A stretch of DNA of 64,000 bases from Ancylostoma caninum (GCA_037903475.1 JBAJFG010000309.1:248001-312000); one strand, 5' to 3'; shown: positions 47,183 to 58,760, numbered from the stretch's first letter. The notes: generated by a model from the letters alone, not told the origin. Numbers and translations: made by a program.

Positions 47183-47312
47183 TTACCCATGGTAAACATA
47201 TGAACAAGCTCAAAATTATCTTTTACCAGGCACCCATCAACACGTTTACCCCGGTGTAACAAAGTTGGTATAAAGTTACCCATCTCATGCAATGATGCAT
47301 CCGGGTCTAGAA
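47183..47312. repeat. TTACCC/GGGTAA dispersed repeat, copy 4
   Basis: AATTACCCATGGTAAACATA, ACCAGGCACCCATCAACACG, TTTACCCCGGTGTAAC, GTTACCCATCTC and AATGATGCATCCGGGTC. Confidence 0.65.
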
Positions 47313-48232
47313 CTTACCGTGTAAAATGATGTTGGCAGACGAGACAACAACTGGTTTATTCATTGGAAACTGGCGAGACATCTGGCAGCGCTCTCCATTC
47401 CATGACGTTTTTTATCCCTTGATCGCTGCACTATTTGGATAAAGAGCTGGCTCTACTTACATGACATTTTATTCCCTCGTCATCTCTTTTGACCCCACTC
47501 CCACGTAGGAAGCTAGTTGGAGCCAACGTGAGCTCATCCAGGAAGATGTACTCGTTCTTATGTGGGAGCATCGGTTATGTGCCAGCAGCAAATGGCGTCA
47601 CATTTCCCGAGCTGATCCGATTATAAGACCGCCGATCCATGGTAGCAAGGAATAGATTCAACTAATGAGGGCGAGGCTTTGCTGAGGTTTCACAGCGGGG
47701 TCAAAGAGTAGTGGAAGCAAGTCCGAGACTTAAAGAGAAACTGGTGAACAACTGCTGTAAGGTGCCAGACAATTTTTTTCTAGTATTAGCTGTCTAGAAT
47801 AAAGACTTGATCCTGAATCACTGTTTGTTTGTTTGTTTGTTGGGCTTATATCCTTATTTAAACGAGAAACCGACTAGTACGAGGGGACATAGACACTGTT
47901 CCAGACTAATTCACCACGAATCATATAGGCATTCTCAGCATCCTGGATTTCGTGGAACTCATGATTTTGCGCATATTCCTGATGATCCATGGACTAGAAA
48001 AATTTTCAGTTTTACGGAAACTCATATAAAGAAATTTTGAAATCTGCTGGAAACTCTTTTTCGCTTTTGTCGCCCTGTGATGTGATTTTTGCGTCATATT
48101 CCATGTTTGAGATCCGTAATGCAGGAAATAAATAGACCAAGGTCAACACAGGAGTTTTTCCACACAGTAATCGTCTGTATTTTACATTAATATTGTACTA
48201 AGTATCGTACACAACTATATGTACTATATGTA
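47313..48232. other. Stretch without a supported gene
   Basis: Only short frames. A GTTT pentamer run is at 47823-47841. No recognisable element. Confidence 0.4.
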
Positions 48233-48501
48233 CAGTGGACGTCAATGGCGGTGGCCCATCTGCGGCCTCGAGAAGGACGCAGCGCGACCGCGCCGCGCGC
48301 GCTACAACAAATATCTACCGCTGCTGTTATGCTATTTCCAGCGGCTTCTCTACCCATTCCAAGGATTTTCGACAGAATCGGGAAGAAAAGCGCCTAGGAA
48401 TAGCATGCCGGCGGCAGACAACACCAATCCCGGCGCACGCGGCGCGGTTGCGCGGCGTGTTCTCGAGGCCGCAGATGGGCCACCGTCATTGACCTCCCCT
48501 G
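48233..48501. mobile_element. hAT-like MITE with about 68-bp GC-rich terminal repeats
   Basis: The left arm starts CAGTGGACGTCAATGGCGG and the right arm, reversed, CAGGGGAGGTCAATGACGG. Both continue TGGCCCATCTGCGGCCTCGA and a CCGCGCCGCG segment. Flanks TATATGTA (48225-48232) and TATATGTG (48502-48509) match at 7 of 8 bases. A TA dinucleotide also flanks it, so a mariner-type insertion is the alternative. Frames of 121 and 85 codons inside it are palindrome translations. Confidence 0.75.
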
Positions 48502-48637
48502 TATATGTGGATCAATTTGCACTGGGTTATGGTAGGAATACTGTCGATTGGGTGCCTCCGAATTTACTGCCACCCCTTCGCTAATGTGAAATAAATACAA
48601 GGAATGACGAGCAACCTTCGGAAGTACTCCGGTCACT

Positions 48638-49012
48638 TTGTCGCCTAAGGTAAACTCATCTCCTACAACGCGCCAATTTATGCAGTATCAATCCTTGTCA
48701 TTCCCAGTGGGACGCGCACGATCTGCGCTTGGCGAGACCCACAAACATCCCCTACATCTGCGAGATAGTGCAGAATCTCAATCACAAGAATTTTCGAGGG
48801 TTTCGTCTTTAAACAAGGTCGCTGTTGTTCTTGTTGGGCCTAGTTTTGGCACCTTCAATTTCGTTAAGCTCTGTGAATTCGAATAATTGGGTTATGTATC
48901 CTAACAAATGCCGTTGCATGCTCATTCTGAGCCATGAACACCCTCGAACTTTCTCGGAAATTATTGGAGGGTCTTCTACCCAGAAGCGCCAAGCAGATAA
49001 CACATAATACAT
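48638..49012. CDS. Overlapping candidate exons on both strands
   Basis: Plus frame 48638-48886 (first ATG at 48677) reads MQYQSLSFPVGRARSALGET, later DSAESQSQEFSRVSSLNK, and ends LCEFE. Minus frame 48809-49012 starts with ATG and reads MYYVLSAWRFWVEDPPIISE, later LLGYITQLFEFTELNEIEG, and stops. Both look coding and overlap by about 80 nt, so at most one is likely correct there. The plus frame contains a possible 51-nt in-frame intron (GTCGCTG to GTTAAG). Neither is recognised. Confidence 0.33.
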
Positions 49013-50431
49013 ACATAGGTAAATAGCCTTTTTTATTTTTTTCTAACTCTAAACCTGTAACTCCTACAAATTTAATGAGTACTTCTCATCTCGTGTGAAA
49101 ATTATTCATCATATATGAGAATATACATTCTAGATCATCCATATCCAATGTTATCATAATTAATTCCCACATAAAGCACCGGAGCGGGACTCTGGCACAT
49201 GCGCAGTGCCGAGACCAAGGATTGCGAGAATCACGAGAGGATAATCACACGGACCAAAGTCCCAAAGGATTAACTTTCTCACGTTAAGCTCTCAGCTACT
49301 GTATGTGCTTGTCTTCCTGATGTAGTGCTCAAGTCATGTGATGCGAACTTGAGGCATAGTATGGGGTCTTTAGGCAGTTTGTATGAATTATTATATTAAA
49401 ACAAGCCTAACATTAGGGTGAATAGGCCATGGTTAGGTTTCAATTGCTTTAATTGTATCCATACATCAATTTTAGTATGAGAAGGATTGGACAAATGGAA
49501 CATGACGTGCACCTTGTCCGTGGCTATAGTATCTGTTATACATTGAACCGAATAAAAATCGAATTATTTTGGAACTTCGATTACCAGTTCAAGAAACAAT
49601 TTAAATGTCCAGATATTCGGGAATGAGAAAGCCCTAAAACTCTTCTTCTTCCTCTTTCAGTATTAATTTGGTCTCCAATGGTGGAACATTCGAATTTTCC
49701 GTTCATTCGATGTCGAATATTTTTGCTTCCAAAGATCGAATACTTCGAATAAATGAAAAATTCGAATGTTCCAATATCGGAGGCCAATACATAGAGCACT
49801 GTATGGAAGAGAAGGGCTTCAGATCTTCCTCAATCTCGAACACCTGGATGTTTAAATGGTTTCCTGAATTGGTAGTTGAAGTAATAAAATTATTCGATTT
49901 TTATTCGTTCCAATGTATAGTATCTATGTTTCTGCAATGATCTCTCCTTCCTTTTCTCTTTTCCTGAAAAAAAATCTTTATAAAAGGAGAGCCGGCATGT
50001 AGTATCTTGTATTAAAAAAGGATGTCGTCTACCCATCAGGATGTCACGCTGTACTGATGTATAGACAAAGAACTTTCATGACTTGTGATGATTCGTTGCC
50101 GCCTACCTTGAATAATTTCTCGTGAAATTGGCAAGGAAAGGTTTAGTCAAAGGAAAAAGGCCTATCTTTCCGAATTAGTCGAAATTTTCTGGGCATCTCT
50201 GTATTTTTATTGATCAATCTATTAATTTTTCTCACAGTTATGCCGTAAATCGAAGTGAACAAGACCAAATTCGAGGAAGAAAACTGCTAAACCTCAACAG
50301 CTCGCAAACAAGTACCTAGAAAATCCAAGTAATGCATCCGAAAGAAGTAAGACTGGTCTTGAATCCTTAGAACATTCCAGTGCTCAACGTATGTATGTTG
50401 CTTTTTTGTGTGTTGTTCTTTTCTATGTATC
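49013..50431. other. Stretch without a supported gene
   Basis: AT-rich. Around 49580-49800 AATTCGAA and ATTCGAAT words recur on both strands, similar in flavour to 9000-10020. The open frames at 49581-49940 follow from these. Confidence 0.4.
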
Positions 50432-50540
50432 ATCCAAATTACCCAGGGTAAACTTGTGGACACCCATGTTAACGATGGGTAAAATTGGGCTTTGTTGGGA
50501 CGTTTACCCTGGGTGACCTCAATTATGCATTCGACCTAGA
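50432..50540. repeat. TTACCC/GGGTAA dispersed repeat, copy 5
   Basis: AAATTACCCAGGGTAAACTT, ACACCCATGTTAACGATGGG, GTTTACCCTGGGTGACC, then AATTATGCATTCGACC. Confidence 0.65.
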
Positions 50541-50683
50541 AATAGCCAGAAGCTCAACGGTTAAGCAGTGAAGTACGGAAAAAGCATGAGGTGTAAGTGT
50601 AGTATAATAGTATGAAGCATAGTACATAGTATATATAAGGTATGTAGTATAAGTATAGTATATATTGATGCTATATAGTTTAA

Positions 50684-51375
50684 TTATAATGTAGGAAGTG
50701 AAGGATGACATTTCCAGTTGCCCTTATTATTGTCGATGTTTACTCGGTGTGTGAAACATATTAAAAATATTTTACGCTCCCCTACTTCCACCCTGCTCTC
50801 AAGAGACCTCATTACTTTGCTATGCGACGCATAAACCAGAAATAGAAATTGTTTTTGAGTGCAAATGTTGAGTGAAATAATAGGGATCATCCCTATAATG
50901 CAAGGCCTTCTACCAAATATCCGCACTTTGCGCGTGATAGCCAATGTTTTTACCAGTTACACGCGACGATTTAGTCTTTGGTGAGATTTCATCCGGTCGA
51001 ATTATGGTCCGCCTCATCCTCTCAAAGACCAAAAACACACACTGTTTTCCATATGACACTCTTGTTATGATGGATAGCATTCCAGAATATCTTGAAGCGT
51101 TCGAAGATTCTGTTATGATCGCCGGTGATGACCATTGACGCGATTATGTCTACAGGCATCATCAGAAGCCGCTGCCACACCTCCTTTTGACACCCCTGTC
51201 TCGCGATTCCTTGAGAAGGAATGGCAAGATCCTTGTTGCTCAGCTCAGCTCTGTCAGGAAACATCTCCACTACGCTCTGCATCCTAACGTTGTTTCCTTG
51301 ATTCTTCTGGATCAGCTGATGCATGGCTGATGCATGAGGAACGGCAGAAATTGTTTTGCGTTCCCTCATCATCAA
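50684..51375 (-). CDS. Candidate minus-strand coding locus, product unknown
   Basis: Frame 51022-51375 (ATG at 51372) is open for about 116 codons. It includes VVEMFPDRAELSNKDLAIPS, QKEVWQRLLMMPVDIIASMV and RIFERFKIFWNAIHHNKSV, then stops. Codon use is good throughout and no simple repeat explains it. Further along the same strand, 50684-50944 is open without an ATG (VRIFGRRPCIIGMIPIISL) and could be a following exon. The plus strand is also open at 50944-51138 (MDSIPEYLEAFEDSVMIAG), so strand choice is not certain. Confidence 0.38.
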
Positions 51376-51842
51376 TCAAAGGGATCCGTCTATCAATCAA
51401 AGCTTTTTCACCCGTCATTTTAGCACTTCCCATTGGTGCTTCCATGAGAAGTCGGAAAAATTGTTATTCTCGTCTCAGATTTTATGTGTTGACCCAACAA
51501 GGAAGTTATTAAAGCATTGTTACACGACTTTTCCTTTCGCTACAGCAATTTTTTCCAGCCTTTTACTCTTCCTGTTTGGCCTGCGCAAATATTTTGCCGA
51601 GATTTCTCGCACTTGGTTGATTTCTGTTTGTTCAGGATATTGAAAGCTCTCCAGGTTGATTCCATCCTCTATTTTTCTTGTCGGTCGAGACTTTTTCGAG
51701 AAATTTCTGACTTTGTTTTCTATTCAATTGTTTTTTTTACCTCAAAATCCTTTAGAAAACTGACCTCAATTATAAGCAGAAGTGGATGAAAGCAGTCTTT
51801 GCCAGGATTTCCATCAACTTTTTTGACCGCTTTATTCGTAGG

Positions 51843-52203
51843 CATTCACTCATTCATTCATTCATTCATTCATTCATTCATTCATTCATTCATTCATTCA
51901 TTCATTCACTCATTCATTCATTCATTCATTCATTCATTCATTCATTCATTCATTCATTCATTCGTTCATCTATTCATTCATTCATTCATTCATTCATTCA
52001 TTCATTCATCTATTCATTCATTCATTCATCTATTCATTCATTCATTCATTCATTCATTCATTCATTCATTCATTCATTCATTCATTCATTCATTCATTCA
52101 TTCATTCATTCATTCATTCATTCATTCATCCATTCATTCATTCATTCATCCATCCATTCATTCATTCATTCATTCATTCATTCATCCATCCATTCATTCA
52201 TTC
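51843..52203. repeat. (ATTC)n microsatellite, about 360 bp
   Basis: Nearly pure CATT repeat with occasional ATC, CGTT and CACT variants; followed by a TTTC-rich run to 52250. Its frames read HSFIHSFIHS for 168 codons and are artefacts. Same unit as the 80-bp array at 1245. Confidence 0.97.
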
Positions 52204-52793
52204 GCTTATTCTTTCTTTCTTTCTTTTTTTCTTTCGTTCTTTCTTTCGCTCCAGAGGCCTCAACGCATTCGAGGGGTAGCGTGGTTATCTGATTTACTCT
52301 TTTAAACTCTCTCTGCACTGTACACAGCTCGATTATTTAATTTTATCTATGTTGCAGACGATTTCTATGGATTTTTTGTGGATTTTTTTTCCAGAAATTC
52401 TTTCCACGCATTATGTGATCCTTTGTGTGTCTGGGCATTGCATTAGTTCAGTTTTTGCAAAATGTTCACCACTAGAGCGTCTTGTTTAATTTATGACGGC
52501 AGACATTCGATCGGAAATGAAAACCTGCAAAGAGCAGGAAGTGATGGATGTGCAAAAGGCGGAAACGAATGTGTAGTCCTTAGCGCCATCCGTCTGCGTG
52601 AATTTTGCACGAGGGTTTCTAAATTTAGATGGTAAACGTTAGTGATCGATGGCTATCTATTCATAGTGCTCAGATAATAAAGTAATGGTGCTGAAGCGAA
52701 GCCGTCATTTTCTTTGGTTGTGAAATATTTGGAGAGGCTCATTCACATGGCATCAAATCATCTGTACTTCTTTTTTTTTGTTTCTTTGTTTCA

Positions 52794-53127
52794 CATTTGT
52801 TTATTCATTTACACTGCGCCAGAGGCACAACGGCACCTTTCAAAGCGAAGGTAACAAAGAAAAGTGGCAGTTGTCAAAACGGTACTCGGAGGTTTCATTG
52901 GAAAGTGCAAGTTTACATTTTATTTACATTGCGGGCTGAATTCTATAAAAATTCTTTATTTATCATAACGTCGAAATCTTAATGCTTGATCACCGCTGTC
53001 CCACCCGTAGACACACTGCTCCTACTATTTTTTTCGTACGGTACGATGCAGGACTTTCTGGTTTGGTCTAGTTATTTTAGTTGTTGGTGCGCCTTTTGAG
53101 CGTGTTAAATAAATAAATAAATAAATG
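52794..53127. repeat. Two retroelement-like tails in opposite orientation
   Basis: 52794-52825 on the minus strand reads TGGCGCAGTGTAAATGAATA then AACAAATG. 53084-53127 on the plus strand reads TTGGTGCGCCTTTTGAGCG, TGTT, then five AAAT units. The tail blocks agree with those at 8862, 30287 and 46424. Confidence 0.45.
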
Positions 53128-53207
53128 AGGCGCTCTTACGTATGGAACCACAGTGCTCCCACTAACAGAGCGCTTGGGTAAATGCTCGTGGAGTCTCTTA
53201 ATCTTAA

Positions 53208-53307
53208 CCCATTGCGGACTGCGTGATGCACCATGTGCATGTTGATCCGAACGGAGGGTAAACATTAATTGGCCACCCATGCAAAAATGGGCTCTTTCTG
53301 CAATGTG
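53208..53307. mobile_element. Very short piggyBac-like MITE (TTAA-flanked)
   Basis: 100 bp between TTAA at 53204-53207 and 53308-53311. The left end is CCCATTGCGGACTGCG and the right end, reversed, CACATTGCAGAAAGAG. TTAA-flanked inverted ends with a C-CATTGC-GA core resemble the 482-bp element at 19699 (CACATTCGCGAC). No coding capacity. Confidence 0.55.
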
Positions 53308-54716
53308 TTAAAGGCAGCACTCACGATAATTTTCTTCTCTAGAATTCTTACTTTCTCTTCGCTAATTTGGTCCATTCCAGATATAGCGTTAAAAATTAAC
53401 GAAAGTCGCAAAATTCCATGTTTTGAAATTGCCTAATCCGAGCGGACAACGGAAATTGGGCGAGTGATCCGCTCACTGCACTGCCACAAAAAAAGATGTG
53501 AACGTACAGGGCATCCTTCTCCCTGAATCCCCTATTTTGAGCCAATGAACAAGGAGAAAATCACGTGCTTAATAAGGAGCAGATCGTCTTCTTAATGCCA
53601 AGCATCGTTCTTTAAGTGATAGGAATAACCAATCGATTGTTTCGCGTCCTTCATTTTTCTTCCAATTCGCATGGAACACTGCATTTCAGCTACTTTTCTC
53701 GGGACTCGTTATTCAGACATTCTAAAAAAATCTGTGTCACTGTTTAAAGAGAATTTTTCTTACGCTTCCTTCCTTGCGGAAACAGTTGGTTGAACGGTGT
53801 TTGAGAATTCCAGTAGTCTTCAGAAGAAATGGTGATAGCTTTTGTTCCTTGTGTGAAATATGCTTTTCTTATAGAATAATTCCGGCCACGAAATGGTCTC
53901 AAAACATAGGACTTCAAAATCAAAAAAAAATAGAAAATTAAAATTAAAAAATAGCATTTAAGCTTCTAAACACCATAAAGTAGGAAAGATCGACAACAAA
54001 ACGCTTTACACCCAAGCTACATATCTCATCTGAGCTTTTTTTTGGCGATATTCACATCGTAATAATCATTTTTCATCATTTTTGCCGTCTCTTCCACAGA
54101 TTCCTTCAAAATTTCCTCGCATATGCTAGGTAGCTCTTCGGTTGTGGGCCCTCTTGGTCAGGGTTAACCAAATAAAAGACATTGCCTGGGCCTAATGACT
54201 CCTCAAAGGAGTATTTAAGGTTAGGATGAGTAGAAGTAGAACATCAACGTTCGTTTGCTAATGTGGTTTTTTTTTTGACTACGCGTTCCCTGAAAGGTTG
54301 TCGTCCTTCCAGAGGCGGGATTCATGAATGGTTCCGGGAAAATACTGAGCTTCTCTTTCATGCGGGACCACGACTACATAGTAATTCCTCTAAGAATTTT
54401 TTAAAATCTTAATCCAAGCCAATCAACGTGCTCCAAAAAATTTATGTTCCTTGTTTACTCTTGCTTACACATCTTAAGGATACCTCACTCATCCGTATTT
54501 TAGATATCTAATGAACCACGAAAAGAAATGAAGTATATGGGAATTGATTTTTCCTTGAAACTTTCAAAAATCATCCCTCTTTCATGATCTTCACTTCAAA
54601 GAGGGATGTTGTACCTGTCATTCTATAAATAGCTAAATTAATTAATGTACCATATTTTGGAGTGACATTAAGATTTATAGCACATGGAAACCCGTATAGA
54701 ATTATTTCCACGCGAT
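53308..54716. other. Stretch without a supported gene
   Basis: AT-rich sequence with no frame or repeat that I can support. Confidence 0.4.
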
Positions 54717-54806
54717 TCCAGAAGGGCAGAAGGACTTCCACTGTACGGGTTTCTGGAAAATCCCAGAAGGGCAGAAGGACTTCTACTGTGCGGGTTTCTC
54801 GAAAAT
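54717..54806 (+). repeat. 45-bp tandem duplication, in frame
   Basis: Two adjacent 45-bp units beginning TTCCAGAAGGGCAGAAGGAC and TCCCAGAAGGGCAGAAGGAC, ending CGGGTTTCT(G/C)GAAAA. The period is 15 codons, so open frames duplicate too: RRAEGLPLYGFLENP then RRAEGLLLCGFLENP in one frame, and GRRTSTVRVSGKS then GRRTSTVRVSRKS in another. Possibly part of an exon, but no splice partners identified. Confidence 0.85.
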
Positions 54807-56778
54807 CCAGATTTCCTATGGATCCAGAGTTCTCCAGCAGAACCAGACGTGATAACAAGCAAAGCGGCCAAAGAAGTGGAAAGCTTCTTTACGCAATGTT
54901 TTCGCTGGCATCGACTCCTCTAATCTTGCTCGTCTAGCTTACATTCCAGAATTTTCTGTGTCGTTCTTGCCTTAGATTGCGAAATAAGGGACAAAATGCC
55001 GGATTGCTGAACGCATCAGAGTGCTGTACTTAGTTCCGGGTTTCTCTGGAAGCCATGTTTTCTGTTCTCAATCATCTGGGCTATGGAATGTTAATTTCCA
55101 CCAGAACAGGTCGGGTTTGGCCTGCTGGGTCTCCAACGGGTATTTTTCACATGCTTCACAGTCATCAACCATTAACTTTTACCCAGCTCATGAGCTATCT
55201 CTGCGATCTGCGATACCTTCGCAAAGTGGGCAGAATATTAAACGGACAGAATATTATATACGACACCGGCTTCATAATCTACACGTCATAGCTCTAGAAA
55301 ATCGTATGTATCTGTTTTTATGCATCAGTTTCAATGTTTTATGCCGATTGTACTACACTGTGCAACGCATTACCTATTATGGAATAGACAGTGTATGACC
55401 TATGTAGTAAGGAAATAATGTTGCCTTTCACATTACCCTAGTTGGGTAACTGTTTTGCCCTTTCTCTTTTACCATTTCTTCCCTCTGCTGCCCTCTCTCC
55501 TTTACCAATACCATTTCTCTACCATTTCTTTCTCAGTTCCCGGGAGGACCTATATCTTATACCTATTTACTCGTATATGGTAAGGGAACGAAACGGGCAA
55601 ATAGGCAAAATTCCTTTATGAATTTTATAGCTCTTTTATCATGAATTCCTTCCATTAAATTAATAATTTCATTCATATTACCTTATGTCGGAGAGCTGAC
55701 CTTACAGTTCATTGCAGAAACTGACAATGAAATGGTCCGTGTCTTGTGGTCCCTTTCTATCCCGGCATTGATGGGAGGGGCGAGCTTTCACCATGGGTCA
55801 TCATGACAGGATGCTGTAGTCCATTCTACAGGGGTCTTGAAGATTTGCCGTACCTGTAAACGACTTCGCCATTACTTGTATTAGAACGATATAGAAGGCG
55901 AAATGCGTGAGTAGAATCTCTCACCACGTTGCAGCGCGGTTGCGTCTGCGGCCGCAATGAATAGTGCACCTTATGATGCCATTTTTTTCTAAATTACTAA
56001 TTTACTCGGTTTTTCTTGTGACCGAGGGGGTTATAAGTGGAAAAAATGGCAGAACTCCCAAGAAATTTGCCCCTCAACTCTCCCGCAACTGATCCGACTT
56101 TTTATTCCGTGGTCTAAGAACACTTGATGTAGAGAATCGACAGCTTAACATGGCAGAAAGCGTATGCTACAGCGGGGGGAGGAGGGTGGGAGGGTGCGGA
56201 ACAGACGATTGACGGGTACTGAGGTTCTTGAAATCCATAGGGTATAGAGGTGACCTTAGTGCAGTTTGATCCGGCCCGGCAATAGAGCAAAGTTGAGCTA
56301 TCCTATCAAACGATAAAGGATCACTGCAAGGAAATGCGTTAGATAGATGAGTTTAGCCTCTGGTCTCGTAGCTACGGCAACGCTTAGGCCCTAAATGTCA
56401 TCGGCGGAGGTGGCGTTTTTGAGTGAACATCATAAACGGGTCTAGGTTGGGCTGTCTATGACAATGGTGCTATGTACGCTTTATCCTCATGGCTTCGACC
56501 ATAACTGGTGGACAATTTAGCTTGGCAGCTTCTCGCTTTTTCTTTGGAGACTAAGGAGAAATCCAGAGAAATCCAGATTTATAAAGTCTTTTGTTATGTC
56601 TTTGTACCTTCTTGTACTTCTTTCCTTCTTTTTACCTTACCCAGAAAACTGGGTCAGGATGGGTGAAACTAGCTTTTTATATAAATTTATCCTAAAAAAT
56701 ATTGACTTCCGCGTCCGAAATCAAAAGTAATAGAGGCTCCAGTTTTCTTCCCGCGCTCCCCTTTGTCCACATCTTTTT
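54807..56778. other. Stretch without a supported gene
   Basis: Plus frames at 55021-55398 overlap one another and have no splice partner. A G-rich spot is at 56175-56200. Nothing further is recognised. Confidence 0.4.
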
Positions 56779-57069
56779 TTAAACTTTTGTTTTCTTCCGT
56801 TTCCTATCGTAGGTATAGTGACTCTCCCAGCATGACTTAATGGTCGTCTGTGAGCCTAATGATATCATGGATAGTAAGATTCTGATCCCTATTCTTCTGG
56901 AACGAGATGGTTTCTGAGGTGATTCTGGGCTAACAACTCCCCGTTTTCTGGATTTTTCATTACCAAAGCGTGTTTGTTTCATTACCAAGGCGTGTTTACC
57001 CCTTTCGACCACTGAAGTGGCCCATATCTTGAGGAACCCTTGGCTTCCAGTATCAGACTTCTCACGCAA
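56779..57069 (-). CDS. Candidate exon, unknown product
   Basis: 96 open codons on the minus strand, no ATG at the start. It reads SDTGSQGFLKIWATSVVERG, KHALVMKQTRFGNEKSRKRG and VVSPESPQKPSRSRRIGIRI, ending RKRKKTKV before TAA. Serine- and arginine-rich coding-like composition. It includes a 22-bp near-duplication (AAACACGC(C/T)TTGGTAATGAAA twice). No partner exon or homologue recognised. Confidence 0.33.
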   Translation of the reverse strand: MREKSDTGSQGFLKIWATSVVERGKHALVMKQTRFGNEKSRKRGVVSPESPQKPSRSRRIGIRILLSMISLGSQTTIKSCWESHYTYDRKRKKTKV

Positions 57070-57231
57070 TGCTTCCGGTCACTCTTGCGTGAAAATCGCT
57101 GTAGGACTACAGGGTCCTCAAAATGAATTAAAAATACAAGCGCAAACAAAGCAAATACGATACGTCAAATAAGTAAAATAAGTACATATAATGATTTTAA
57201 ATGGAGTTTTCTAGTGGTTTCCTTGAAAAAT

Positions 57232-57559
57232 GTTTGCAAAAGTTGCTCGCTTGTTTTTTAGTCCTATGGTAACTTTTTTAGTCTTGTGGTTCGCTACAGC
57301 AAAGGCTGTATCCTTGTCCTATCGTCGTCTGTCTGTTCGGTTCTAGTATTTTTAGATAATTATTTAGTTTCTTAAAGACAGAACTAAACAAGTAAAAAGT
57401 AAATAAAAGAGACGGAGAAAGAACGGGTTTCTTACTCCTTTCGCATTCTAACACTTGGTTTGAGTTTTGTGAGCTTTTAGTTTTTTTTTCTCGAGCAATT
57501 TCACTCTCATAGTCTTTTTTCCTAAAAAAAAAGTTTGCAAAAGTTGCTCGCTTGTTTTT
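57232..57559 (+). repeat. 27-bp direct repeats 301 bp apart
   Basis: GTTTGCAAAAGTTGCTCGC followed by TTGTTTTT is identical at 57232-57258 and 57533-57559. Flanks do not match. A minus exon-like frame (57566-57650, DKNVMHNRKCVATANCFAIT) with a GTAAGG donor abuts the second repeat, but its downstream frame breaks. Confidence 0.8.
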
Positions 57560-58065
57560 CCTTACTAGAACATGTTTGCATGAAAACCGCGTAATTGCAA
57601 AGCAGTTAGCAGTAGCTACGCATTTCCTATTATGCATGACGTTTTTGTCGCTGAATTTTTTTCTTTTTTTCTTTTCCACTCTCTTTTCCTAACTTGCCCG
57701 TGCACTGGTATGAGGTGCCCGAGCTCTTGCGAATTCCTCTTTGACGACGAATTTTCTTGTTTTTTTTGTCCTACTTCTTCATTTTCTTTTGTATGAAAAT
57801 AGCATAGGTAGATTTGAAAAAAAAACAGAGCCTCACCGTGGGCCCAATTTTTAACATCAAAAATAGCAATACAAAAAATGACTTGCTAAAGATATGAATG
57901 AGCTATCAGTTGAAGATTTTTCATTTCTCCTAAGAAAAGAGCTAAGTTCGTCATTTCCCTTCATCTTGCATAGACATGTTTTAGAGGGAAATTCTAACTG
58001 ATGTTTGAAATATTGGTACTCATGCGCATTGTTTTCTTTTGTTGGTTTACCATTGAATGTAATTA

Positions 58066-58068
58066 AAT

Positions 58069-58115
<47 letters not shown>

Positions 58116-58153
58116 TTCATTCATTTATGGGATACATCAGAGCGGTGTGCCAA
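58066..58153 (-). repeat. (TTTA)n with retroelement-like tail, minus orientation
   Basis: About 13 TTTA units. On the minus strand the run is preceded by CTTGGCACACCGCTCTGATG, resembling the TTGGCGCACCTT block of other tails. Confidence 0.55.
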
Positions 58154-58481
58154 GGAACAAGGCACTAGGATTAGTAACAAACAAGTTGGAAAGAACGAAA
58201 AAAAATGTTAGTAACACCAATATCAGGAAACACAACTAATGTAAAAACAAAAGGAGAAGAAGACATGTATTAATTAGTTAAATGAATGAATATCTGAAGT
58301 TTCACGGAGAATTTTCCCAGAGAATCATGTAATTTTTTTTTTAAAATTTGTTGTAAACCTAAAGACAAGTCGAGCTTTTTACTCATTTGTCCAAATCCAG
58401 GAATATTTCCTTCATACAAAAGTATCTAATTTTACTAGAAGAAAGCGGGAGGAATCCCTTACTTTTGTTTTTTTTCTGCAG

Positions 58482-58760
58482 AAGTGCCAGCAAATTCCAG
58501 TTGCACCATCGGAACCTGTTTTTCGAGGTGCACGTTTCAATTACTACTATGGAACGCTGCCCTTTATGTACTTTTACGGAAGTATACACGTTGCGCTCAT
58601 GCACTGTACTGTGGGGGCGTTAATTGACACGTTTGGGAACATTCGTGCACACCTGCACGAATTTTTCCACTCCATGTTTTTATGGCTAGCAGCTGAATCC
58701 TGCACTATCTTGTGTTTATCTCTGTTGTGTGGGTGCTTCCTGAGCTTTGGTGTTTCCTGA
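58482..58760 (+). CDS. Candidate exon with hydrophobic C-terminus
   Basis: A frame follows an excellent acceptor (TTTTTTTTCTGCAG at 58468-58481). It reads KCQQIPVAPSEPVFRGARFN and YYYGTLPFMYFYGSIHVALM, then runs on to TGA 58758-58760. The last third is Cys- and Leu-rich. A GTATAC after FMYFYG could end the exon early. Product not recognised. It lies 1 kb upstream of the best gene and could belong to another plus-strand gene. Confidence 0.28.
   Translation, partial: KCQQIPVAPSEPVFRGARFNYYYGTLPFMYFYGSIHVALMHCTVGALIDTFGNIRAHLHEFFHSMFLWLAAESCTILCLSLLCGCFLSFGVS

Noticed and set aside
48219..48636. Open frames of 80-121 codons on both strands
   Set aside because: Most of their length is the palindromic MITE at 48233-48501.
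51786..52305. 168-codon HSFIHS open frames
   Set aside because: Direct translation of the ATTC microsatellite.
57278..57679. 133-codon minus frame with an exon-like part (57566-57650)
   Set aside because: Splicing at its good GTAAGG donor to the next acceptor shifts into a frame with an immediate stop, and the region is A-rich.
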